Source of the DNA: Chaenocephalus aceratus
Lineage: Eukaryota > Chordata > Actinopteri > Perciformes > Channichthyidae
Reading direction: 5' to 3'
NCBI GenBank assembly: GCA_023974075.1
Contig: JAMFTG010000223.1
Location: 1-64,000 of the forward strand
Length of the DNA stretch: 64,000 nt
Position numbers and translations under genes: made by a program. The notes under the pieces were generated by a model, which worked only from the letters and a program-made list of their open reading frames with translations, did no database searches and was not told the DNA's origin. Of this stretch, positions 55,025-64,000 are shown one piece after another (position 1 is the stretch's first letter; each line of letters starts with the position of its first letter).

Positions 55025-58000
55025 AAAATGCTGTGATTGTCGACCCTTCAATCAGCTGGACCCGAGCCATGCAGAGCTGTGCGTTGTCCGGAGAGACCCC
55101 GCATCTGACCTGCGGACCCAGGCTTCTTATCAACGACACACCGGTGCCTGGAGTCCAAGGGGAGCTTTATGATACAATTCAACAAGGTAACTCTGTCACC
55201 ACTTCTGAACGATCATCTCACGCACCCAGTGGCAAACAACACTTTAACTTTCAGCGCACTATTTGCAGCGATGTGAAGACAAAACAACATGACACCAAAA
55301 TGTTTCAAACTGTAAATCATGCAAAGGTGTTATGGGACTCAAATGTCAAACCTAAGGGCATTTTCGGTGGACACTTAAATATCAGAAGCATGACGTCAAA
55401 AATGGAACAACTGGAGCAATTATTAACGAACTCAAACCTTGATTATTTATGCCTTTCTGAAACCTGGCTACACCCTTCAATTCCGTCGGATATTGTTAAT
55501 ATCCCAGGATATAACATTTATTTAGACTATATCGTAATCAAGGTAAGGGAAGGGGTGTTATGATTTATGTTAAGAAAAGCCTGCAAAGTAAACGAATTAT
55601 CCTGTGATACCACTGAATGTGTGGGAACAACTATCTCACTATCTCAGGAAATGTATTTTAATGTAATTGTTGTATATTGTTGTATATCGACCACCAAAGA
55701 GTGTTTTTTATGATAATTTAACTAGTATTCTCAAACAGTGTAATGGTAAAGAAACAATCTTAATGGGTGATTTTAATATTAACTGGTTAGACAAAAAAGG
55801 CAGGAAGAAATTAAAGGATATTAGTGATAGATCTCAAATGAGTCAATTAATTAAAAATGCAACAAGAATTACTAAATCTTCACAAACATTGTTGGATTTA
55901 ATTTTAACGAACAAAGAGGATCGAGACTCAAAAACATACAATCTTGTTACTGGCATGTCCGATCATAACCTTACTCTAGTTGCCAGGAAGCTATCCAAGC
56001 TTCGTTACAAAAATCTAAATATAACAAAGGGTAAAAAATATATCTCGTACATCCCAAAGCGGGACATGGGAATTCTGGAGAATGAAATAACGCTAACTGA
56101 CTGGTTTGATTTTACATATGGTGAAAATTGTGAAGGGGCCTGTGATAATTTGAAACATACCTTAAAACAAACTGTAGCTAAATATACAAAAACAATGCCT
56201 CAAAAGCATATTGGCAAACAACTGTTACCATGGTTTAACACTGCTCTATGGGAATTAATGAAAAAAAGGGATGTAGCTCTAAAGAAATCTTTAAAATCAG
56301 GACTAGAAACAGATCGCTTAATATACAAAAGTCTTAGAAATAAAGTTACAGTTCAATTAAGAAAGGCAAGGGCAAATTACTTTTTAGATACTATTCGACG
56401 GGCAAAAGGGAATTCTCAAAAACTATGGAAAACCATTGACAAACTTATTGGAAAAGATCTCTCAACAAATTATAATACTGAGCTTATGATAAACGGAACC
56501 CTACAACAGGATAGCTTAGCCGTGGCCAACCATTTTAATACTTTCTTTATTGAGTCTGTTTCAGAATTGGCCCACAGTTTCAATGTAACAGAACCGCTTC
56601 TTGCATTAGCTGACGATACAAAAGTGTTCAAACTCAACTGTACAAATGAGACTAAAGTGAATAAAATAATTTCCACCTTATCAAATTGTAAGGCTAAAGA
56701 TCACTGGGGACTAGACACAGTATTTATAAAAAAAACATAAAAAGGACTTAGCTAGCTCCATCACCTAGATTACAAATCAATCAATAAAAGATAATACATT
56801 TCCATCAGCTCTTAAAACTGCTATTGTAACACCAATTTTTAAATGTGGCGACAAGAAAGAAGTAGGCAACTATAGACCCATCAGTATTCTACCTGTTGTG
56901 TCCACAGTAGTTGAAAAAGTAGTCGCGGAGCAGCTGGTGTTACACATAAGCTACAACAACCTACTCCATCCTATGCAGTTTGGTTTTAGGACCAATTATT
57001 CTACTGAGACTGCATGCTGCTATTTAGTGGAAGGAATCAAGGCTAAGTTAGACAAAGGACGGATAGTTGGAGCAGTGTTCCTTGACCTGCGAAAAGTATT
57101 TGACACAGTAAACCATACCAAACTTTTATCAAAACTCAACTATTTCAACCTGTCAGTTAGCACAATACAATGGGTCAGGTCTTATTTAGCTGGTCGTTCT
57201 CAATGTGTCCGTATGAATGATAAACTGTCAGAAACTAAGCCATGCTCAATCGGAGTGCCACAAGGCTCAATTCTTGGACCGCTGTTGTTCAGCATATATA
57301 TTAATGATCTCCCATCTGTTTGTGAGGATGTGGACATCCAGATGTATGCTGATGACACGGTGGTTTACACTCATGGGAAAGATGCTGAACAGGTTGCCTC
57401 CAAGCTCTCGTCGACGCTGCACAAAGTTGCTCAATGGTTAAATGACTCGTGTCTTACTTTAAACACTAACAAAACAGTTTGACTTTTGAAAGCCATATTA
57501 GAAGCATGACTAGAAAGCTGAAATATAACATTTTCAAATTTAAACATATTAGGAACTCATTAACCATAGAAGCATCGGAAACCTTTTTGCATGCCATGAT
57601 ACGATCACATTTTCACTACTGTATAACCTGCTGGTCCCAAGCAACTAAGACTGCTGTGAGACCACTTGAGGTTCTTTATAAACAAGCCTTACAAGTTATG
57701 GATAGAAAGTCATTAAAACACCATCATTGCAATATACTGTCCAAATACAAACTGTTCAGTTTTGATAGTCTTGTTCTACTTTCCCGAGTTCGATTGGTAT
57801 TCAGAATCATTCACAATTCTACAACACCACCGTTGAGGGGCTTTTTTCAGTTTCGCCGTGAGCAGAGTTGCAAAAACTCCAGATCTGCATCAAATGCAGA
57901 TCTAACCATCCCTCTGAGGCGCACTGCCTTTGGACGATCAGCATTTTCGTTTACGGCCATCAAGCACTGGAATACTCTTCCAGTTGAACTTAAAACCTGT

Positions 58001-58477
58001 ACTGATTTTAACTTGTTTTCCTATGGTGCAAAAAAAATGATATTAAGCTACCAGTCATGCCAACATTAATTACACTGTAATCTGAGTTTTTATTTTTTTT
58101 ATTTGAACTGTATTGTCATACTATATCGTAGATATTTTATTTAAGTGTATTTGAAGTGTACTAAGTGTTATTTCGTAACCTGCATTTAAATCAGGCTTTG
58201 TAATTATTTGAGTGACCGAGATCATGTAAGTGTATTTCAAGTGTACTATGTATTCATTTATTGAGCTATACTTAAATCAGGTTTTAAAATTGTTTGACTG
58301 ATAGAGATCATGCAATGTTATTGTTTGTTTATTGATTGTTATGAACCTGTCTGAGGACCACAGATGGAAATTAGCTATTAGCTATAATCTGGCATATTGC
58401 ATCTCTTCCCTTTGCTGAGATTAATGTTTTTGTATGCATGGTCCTTCTATAAATCTAAAAAAAAAAAAAAAAAATGC
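55025..58477 (+). mobile_element. CR1/L2-group LINE, block D copy
   Basis: The element is 55032-58470, plus strand, with the same 7-bp flanks (AAAATGC at 55025-55031 and 58471-58477) as the block C copy; thus it is the duplicate of one insertion. Endonuclease traces lie at 55320-55560 and 55670-56000, the linker and reverse transcriptase at 56000-57482 and the C terminus at 57479-58069. Private lesions include a small duplication near 55670 (TTGTTGTATATTGTTGTATA), a frameshift near 56735 and a deletion of about 110 bp at 57480 removing the GKIIENVNEVKYLGV segment. The active site is YADDTVVY here. Confidence 0.88.
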
Positions 58478-58890
58478 CCAGCTGCACAGGCAGGAAGTGA
58501 TCAGCTGGTTACCTGCAGTGAGAAAAAGGGGGAGAAGAGAAAAGAGCAGGAGGAGGGAAGGTCAGTCCACCTTAAATGAGCAGTGGGTGATCAGCAGGTA
58601 AAAGGCAGGACACGGAAACTTGGTCCTGAGGAGATGTAACGATTATTAAACAAGAAATAGTCGAGTCAAAGGGTTAAAGAAATGAACATTTCTGATTATT
58701 AGTGAATCGTTTGCAGGTGGGTGAAATCAGGCTTAGGGAGTAACGTATTACATGTAACGGCATTAGGTCATCAGGATACAAAATAGACAAATGTATTCCC
58801 TTACAGTTACAGAAGCAGCTGACGACCAACACACTTGTGTCTTTTGAAACGATTACGCCATTTAAATCTTTTGTCACAAACTGTGCAGCT
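58478..58890. other. 3' flank of ZNF D
   Basis: Inverse copy of 45100-45519. On the minus strand it contains the untranslated finger module (about 58823-58890) after the amber stop of ZNF D. Confidence 0.7.
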
Positions 58891-59987
58891 CTATGTTTCC
58901 TCTCCTGTGTGGACGCTCATGTGTCTCTTTAAATTTCCACTCTGTGAAAAACCTTTCTTACAGACTGAGCAGCTGTGTGGTTTCTCTCCTGTGTGGACTC
59001 TCATGTGATGCTTTAAATTTCCACGCTGTGAAAAACCTTTCTTACAGACTGAGCAGATGAATGGTGTCTCTCCTGTGTGGACTCTCATGTGGTCCTTTAA
59101 ACGTATACTCTGTGAAAAAGCTTTCTTACAGACTGAGCAGCTGTGTGCTTTCTCTCCTGTGTGGACTCTCATGTGGTCCTTTAAACTTCCACTCTGTGAA
59201 AAAGCTTTCTTACAGACTGAGCAGCTGAATGGTTTCTCTCCTGTGTGGACTCTCATGTGGTCCTTTAAATGTGCACTCCGTGAAAAAGCTCTCTTACAGA
59301 CTGAGCAGCTGTGTGGTTTCTCTCCTGTGTGGACTCTCATGTGTCTCTTTAAATGTCCACTATGTGAAAAAGCTTTCTTACAGACTGAGCAGCTGAATGG
59401 TTTCTCTCCTGTGTGGACTCTCATGTGGTCCTTTAAACTTCCACTCTGTGAAAAAGATTTTTTACAGACTGAGCAGCTGAATGGTTTATGTTCAGCACTA
59501 CGTCGTCTATTTTTCAGTGAGTTTGAGCCTGATGCTGGTTCTCTAGTCTCTTTCCAATCAGCACTGTCTTCAGTGTCAGGTTCAGAAGAGTCTCCAGTGT
59601 CAGGTTCAGAAGAGTCTCCAGTGTCCGGTTCAGAAAAGTCTCCCGTGTCCTCCACAGTCTTTGGTTGTAAACTGCTCTCTGGATCTGAGTTCCTGGCTGG
59701 TTCTGGTCCACGACAGTCATCTCCATCAGCTTCTGTTTCCATGTGTTCAGTTTGTCTTTGATGAGGCTGAGAGTACTGAGGTTTCTCTTTATCATCTTCA
59801 CTCTTCACAGGGTCAGGAGTGAAAGTGGACTTGGTGATATCAGCCTCCTCCAGCTCCTGAAGCTGCTCTCCCTCCTGTTCCTGCTTAATGTGTGGCGGGG
59901 GCTCTCGGTCCTCCTGGTCCAGACTGGTGCTCCATTCCTGCTGGTCAGGGAGAAGCTCTTCTTTAACCATCACCAGCTGCTGGACGT
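58891..59987 (-). pseudogene. ZNF D, finger exon with seven C2H2 fingers (exon 1 not present)
   Basis: Minus strand. It starts after a TTTCCTGCAG acceptor with [19 protein letters not shown], then an acidic linker with four DTGDSSEP-like repeats, then seven fingers. Helix positions -1,2,3,6 read Q-G-S-D, H-G-H-R, R-A-H-D, Q-G-S-D, Q-I-R-D, Q-G-N-H and Q-G-N-R. The last linker is altered (HMSVHTGEET). It is nearly identical to ZNF C but has one more finger, so a finger was gained or lost after the inverted duplication. The arm ends within intron 1, so no exon 1 lies in the window. It would need another start to be expressed. Confidence 0.82.
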
Positions 59988-60024
59988 CTGCAGGAAACAG
60001 GAAACACACAGTCAGAACAAACTG

Positions 60025-61825
60025 TAAAGGTCAAATGCAAAGCTTCCAAATATGCTACATTTTTATAGAAATGTTGTTTTTAAGACTGCCTGTATTTTTT
60101 ATTTAATTTAAATCGAGATAATACACCCGAAAAAAAGCTTTTTATTGATACAAAACTCGACCTAAAGCCGTCTGAATTTCTGACATGTCATTCCCAGCAG
60201 CCTCCGCGTGCGTGATGTCATTGTGGCCAAACAGTCTCTGGGCCAAATATCCCGACTCGGCAGTCTCGTGCGCTGTTCACATGTCAGCGGTGTTTTTCGC
60301 TCAGGACTGTTGCAGAAAACTCTGAAATATATCTGCGAAAACACGCAAAACATGGGTTATTGTTGTGCTTTCGGATGTACGAACGGTGCGGGATCTGGGA
60401 GAATTTTTCCTTCATTCCCCCAAGACAAAATCATCCGCCGAAACAGGATTATTTTAGTGAATCGTGTTGGCTGGCAGCCGACAAAATGGAGCAAGTTGTG
60501 CTCTGACCACTTCACGTCTGATGCATACGATGTTGATCCTGCCATCGTCAAGTCTGTTGGTGGAGAAGCATTTAAAGTACATCGGAGGCTGAAACCCGGA
60601 GCCGTCCCCTCCATATTTGAGCACAAAAAACAACCGAAAGAACGTAAGAGCCGGGCAATGCAGAAACGCCAAAGAATTGAGGTAAACAAATTTTTATTTG
60701 ATTTCAAAGCGCAGAGCACAGAGCGGACAGCAGATAATGGAATTGCAGTTTTATTGCTTATAGATTATCAGAACATTTCAAAGGGGACACAGCTCCATTG
60801 GATATTAACTACATCATCGTTTTTATCGTTTTAATGCCATTTGAGACCAGACAAAGAGGAAGGTAAGCCTAGCTCATGTTAGTACTTAGTACCTAGTGCC
60901 ACATACGTTTTTGTTGATAACCTCGCAAGTTTGTATCTTTCAGTGTTGAGGTGGGCACCGTTAGATTCTGTGTCTTTACGATCATAAACAATGTGTTGGA
61001 TGTGGAGCTAGGATAAGTAATAAGGGAGCTAGGAGTGATTTTCGGTGCAGTAATAGTTTAGCATTTTTCGCTCGGGGCTAATTCAGAGGCTCACTGTTAG
61101 CATTGTGTTTTAAAAAAAAAATAAAAATGAAAAAGATCAGTTAAATGAGTTTTTTCCCGTTATATGGATATAAAATATTCATAGTTTATTAAATATTAAG
61201 GTTCCTTAGACGTAGTTTCCGGCAAATGAAGCGATTTTGGGTCCGTGGGGCTAAGAGGATAACGGAGTATGTTTTATTTTTTTTTCACAACAGTTGTATT
61301 TGGATGGAATGAATACCTATAGTGATAATTTAAAGTAATAAAATGATTTTTACAGGGAAAAAGTTCAAATGGAACTGATGGTTCCCAAATTACCCAGAGG
61401 TCGCCTGGACTTTATTTTTCTAAACTTCTCTAAAACGGTCACATTTCCCTTGTTTTGCATCAATCTTGATACAGGGTACTTATTATATGTTATAGTTTGG
61501 ATTCCTAAAGCTTTTAGTCTATAGTCTACTCAGAATCAGACATGATAACGAAACTAAGTTGTACTATCGGCGGAAGCAGCTGTGAGCGATAAGCCAGGTG
61601 GAAATATGTTTGGCCACTGACGTCACGCGACGCCATCTTGCGGAGACGAGCGGCTGAGAAATAAATCGTCGGACTTGGTGTTGGGGGTTGAACAAAATAA
61701 ATATTGCGCATTGCCAGACGCATATTATCTCCAATTTTAATAATGCAATATCTTAGATAGTGTTGTAGCTATATGATTTCAATTTTACTGGCAATTATAA
61801 AAAAATCTTTGCATTTGATCTTTAA
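60025..61825 (+). mobile_element. THAP-bearing DNA transposon, longer copy (block D)
   Basis: About 1793 bp (60029-61821) with ends GGTCAAATGCAAAG and CTTTGCATTTGATC(T); TTAA at 61822-61825 and a mutated TAAA at 60025-60028. It contains the THAP exon and about 640 bp (60639-61258) missing from the block C copy. No DDE-type catalytic region is recognised in the remaining length, so it is non-autonomous. Superfamily Kolobok is proposed from TTAA plus THAP. Confidence 0.75.
60352..60681 (+). CDS. THAP-domain first exon
   Basis: A 110-codon exon from MGYCCAFGCTNGAGSGRIF to KRQRIE, followed by a donor GAG|GTAAAC at 60681/60682. The THAP zinc finger is complete: C-x4-C (CCAFGC), the conserved W and P of GWQPTKWS, LCSDHF and the AVPSIF box near residue 85. 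Then comes a basic segment (KQPKERKSRAMQKRQR). THAP domains bind DNA in a sequence-specific way in transposases and host proteins. The ATG at 60352 was chosen because THAP proteins begin directly with the finger; the frame is also open upstream to 60208. No further exon is identified before the transposon ends. Confidence 0.75.
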
Positions 61826-62440
61826 GTGTTAGCATTTACAAATCTAATCACCATTACAATTGGAGACATTTTGCAGCCCTAATTAATGCCTTTGTTTTTA
61901 TATTTTCACATTATCTTTCTTAGTCCCACCTATTGTGTATTTGTGTTGACTCAATTCACCTCATGTAGCCCACCCCCTTTGAAAATGAAAAAGTTTTTTT
62001 TTCTTTTCGCGTAGCACTAGCCGCAATGTAAACAATGAATTGTATTTGGGATCGTTCACAGATACACTACGCCTACAGTATATAATTAAAATACTCGTTA
62101 CAAATTAAATCCTGCATTCAAACCTTATTTAAGTTAAAGTATGCAAGTATTAACAGAACATTTTATGGCACCTTCTTATGTAAAAGTAATGATGGTGCAG
62201 TAAAATGTTCCCTATCAGTGTTTAATTTATGTCGTTTCTTGATTATTTTGTATGTTGCATTTTACTGCTGTACATGTTCAAAGTTGCGCTTGCAAAAATG
62301 ATTATAGATGAGGGAACCTGGTAAATATTAAATTGTGTGTGTTTTCTATATACAGTACAAGTCATACGTTTGGACACCTTCTAATTCAATGTTTTTTGTT
62401 TATTTTAATTGGTTTCAGTGTTTACTCTATATAAAAATAG
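61826..62440 (-). other. Intron 1 remnant of ZNF D
   Basis: Inverse copy of 42328-42943 (end of intron 1). Noncoding. Truncated at 62440. Confidence 0.75.
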
Positions 62441-63235
62441 GAGAGTCACTGCTGTAAGCAGGGTCCTGCACGCACACAGGCAGAGATCCAGGGTCATGCA
62501 CATGGCTTTCTTACCCAGCAATAAGTGTGTGAAAGCTGGGTAAAAGTTATGTGAATACAGGGAGGGAGAGAGCAGCAGCAGCAGCAGGCTGTGACCCAGA
62601 CAGAGAGCTCCTTCCAGCACCTCGATCTCCCACCCAGAGGACAGGCTGCTTCACAGCACTATGTAACCCAGGAAAGAAGCTTGAATCCTGGGTATGTCAG
62701 TGTTAAAAAGTGCATTAAACTGGTTTAATTACCCAGCAATAAGTGTGTGAAAGCTGGGTAAAAGTGATGGGAACAGAGGGAGAGAGCAGCATTTCACAGG
62801 CATTTCACAGGCACATAGGCAGAGATCCAGGGTCATGCACATGGGTCAAAAAAAATCTAAGTTAACTTTTGGAAGAACCAGAAAAAAGGGGTGAAAATGG
62901 ATAAATTGTACCCCAAAATAGTGTCTCTTAAGGCGGATATAGTCCCAACAACTCCCGTTAAATCCCTCCAGAGTCAGAAAAAGTCTAAGTTAACTTTTGG
63001 AAGAACCAGAAAAAAAAAGGGGTGAAAATGGATAAATTGTACCACAAAATAGTGTCTCTTAAGGCGGGTAAAAGTTATGTGAATATGGGGTGACGTATAT
63101 GGACACTTGAGCACCAGCAAGACCCCCACCTCCATAACCTTGTGCACCAGGCGAACCTGTGTACCCACATTTAAGCACTCCCCCACGGACTACACCAAGA
63201 GGGAACACCGGTCAGAAGTTTGTGCCCCTGTTAAC
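62441..63235. repeat. Cluster of direct repeats and a repeated short hairpin
   Basis: Three sequences each occur twice: AGGCAGAGATCCAGGGTCAT (62480, 62818), a 37-bp unit beginning TTACCCAGCAATAAGTGTGT and ending GCTGGGTAAAAGT (62513, 62730), and a block of about 88 bp beginning TCTAAGTTAACTTTTGGAAG (62856, 62983). The 37-bp unit can fold as TTACCCAGC/GCTGGGTAA around a 15-nt loop. No gene is recognised. Confidence 0.7.
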
Positions 63236-63238
63236 ACT

Positions 63239-64000
63239 CCATCCATCCATCCATCCATCCATCTTCTCCCGCTTATCCGTGGTCGGGTCGCGGGGGGTAG
63301 CAGTTCCAGCAGAGAGCCCCAAACTTTCTTTTCCCTGGCGACATCAACCAGCTCTGACTGGGGGATCCCAAGGCGCTCCCAGGCCAGCGAAGAGATATAA
63401 TCCCTCCACCTGGTCCTAGGTCTACCCCTTGGTCTCTTCCCAGCTGGACGTGCCTGGAACACCTCCCTAGGGAGGCGCCCAGGTGGCATCCTAACTAGGT
63501 GCCCGAACCACCTCAACTGGCTTCTTTCGACGCGAAGGAGGAGCGGCTCAACTCCGAGTCCCTCCCTGATGACCGAACTTCTCACCTTATCTCTAAGGGA
63601 GACACCAGCCACCCGGCGGAGGAAACCCATCTCGGCCGCTTGTATCCGCGATCTCGTTCTTTCAGTCATGACCCATCCTTCATGACCATAGGTGAGGGTA
63701 GGAACGAAAATGGCCCGGTAGACAGAGAGCTTTGCCTTCTGGCTCAGCTCCCTTTTCGTCACAACGGTGCGGTAAAGCGACTGCAATACCGCTCCCGCTG
63801 CTCCGATTCTCCGGCCCATCTCACGCTCCATTGTTCCCTCACTCGAGAACAAGACCCCGAGATACTTGAACTCCTTCACTTGGGGTAAGGACTCATTCCC
63901 TACTTGGAGTGGACAGTCCATCGGTTTCCTGCTGAGAACCATGGCCTCAGATTTGGAGGTGCTGATCCTCATCCCAGCCGCTTCACACTCGGTTGCGAAC
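63239..64000 (-). mobile_element. Rex3-like LINE, second copy, runs off the window
   Basis: Minus strand. The 3' tail is (ATCC)n on the plus strand at 63239-63262. Coding from 63972 downwards: MRISTSKSEAMVLSRKPM, FKYLGVLFSSEGTMERE, WFGHLVRMPPGRLPREVF and LLELLPP, over 95 percent the same by eye as 52980-53690. The frame remains open through the tail region. The reverse-transcriptase palm would lie beyond the window. Confidence 0.9.

Larger units (their letters stand above)
54862..62440 (-). repeat. Right arm of the large inverted duplication
   Basis: Inverse partner of 42328-49255 (see that entry), with the same gene and LINE at the same insertion point. At the outer edge (62440) the homology stops next to GAGAGTCACTGCTGTAAGC; the Rex1 LINE, the rest of intron 1 and exon 1 are not included. 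Confidence 0.88.

Noticed and set aside
62974..63186. Short minus-strand frame near the window end
   Set aside because: It spans the duplicated 88-bp repeat and has no recognisable domain or start context.

Overview
The window is vertebrate nuclear DNA, most likely from a percomorph-type teleost fish. The evidence is spliced genes with GT/AG introns, very high mobile-element content, and fish-typical families: Rex1-like and Rex3-like LINEs, L2/Maui-like LINEs, DIRS, BEL/Pao, PIF/Harbinger, hAT, tRNA-derived SINEs and finTRIM fragments. There are no operons, rRNA genes, CRISPR arrays or true tRNA genes. The species cannot be named from the sequence.

The backbone is a family of four paralogous C2H2 zinc-finger genes, here called A, B, C and D. 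A has its finger exon at 9648-10549. B has exons at 23601-23793 and 27426-28375, and C has exons at 39672-39864 and 44087-45099. D is on the minus strand with its finger exon at 58891-59987. B and C have both a coiled-coil first exon and the finger exon and could make 380- and 401-residue proteins. A and D have lost exon 1. All four stop at the same amber codon, just before a still recognisable terminal finger. Intron 1 of A, B and C carries the same old Rex1-like LINE, so the copies arose by segmental duplication. The paralogous copies serve as empty-site controls that date many later insertions.

Layout. 1-5290 is a mobile-element segment (its inverted paralog lies at 36590-37410) split by an L2-type LINE, which is itself split by a hAT element. 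5290-7145 holds LINE, hAT and DIRS remnants. 7290-11350 is ZNF A. 11350-21200 holds a solo LTR with a nested hAT MITE, a Rex1 3' end, a second MITE copy and a 250-bp inverted-repeat pair. 21230-28860 is block B. 29570-30030 is a finTRIM RING fragment. 30280-35147 is a PIF/Harbinger element with convergent Myb-like and transposase genes. 35148-37580 is made of nested DNA-transposon pieces. 37590-49560 is block C, including a THAP-bearing transposon and a CR1/L2-group LINE. 49565-54862 holds a finTRIM PRY/SPRY fragment, an internally deleted BEL/Pao element, a Rex3 copy and an L2 3' end. 54862-62440 is block D, an inverted duplicate of 42328-49255. 62440-64000 holds short hairpin repeats and a second Rex3 copy that runs off the window.

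The largest structural feature is the inverted duplication: two arms of about 6.9 and 7.6 kb around a 5.6-kb spacer, carrying ZNF C and ZNF D in divergent genomic orientation. Apart from the zinc-finger genes and possibly the THAP exon, no intact host gene is evident. The rest is best read as an accumulation zone for transposable elements around a young zinc-finger cluster. Identities are judged by eye; no alignments or database searches were run.
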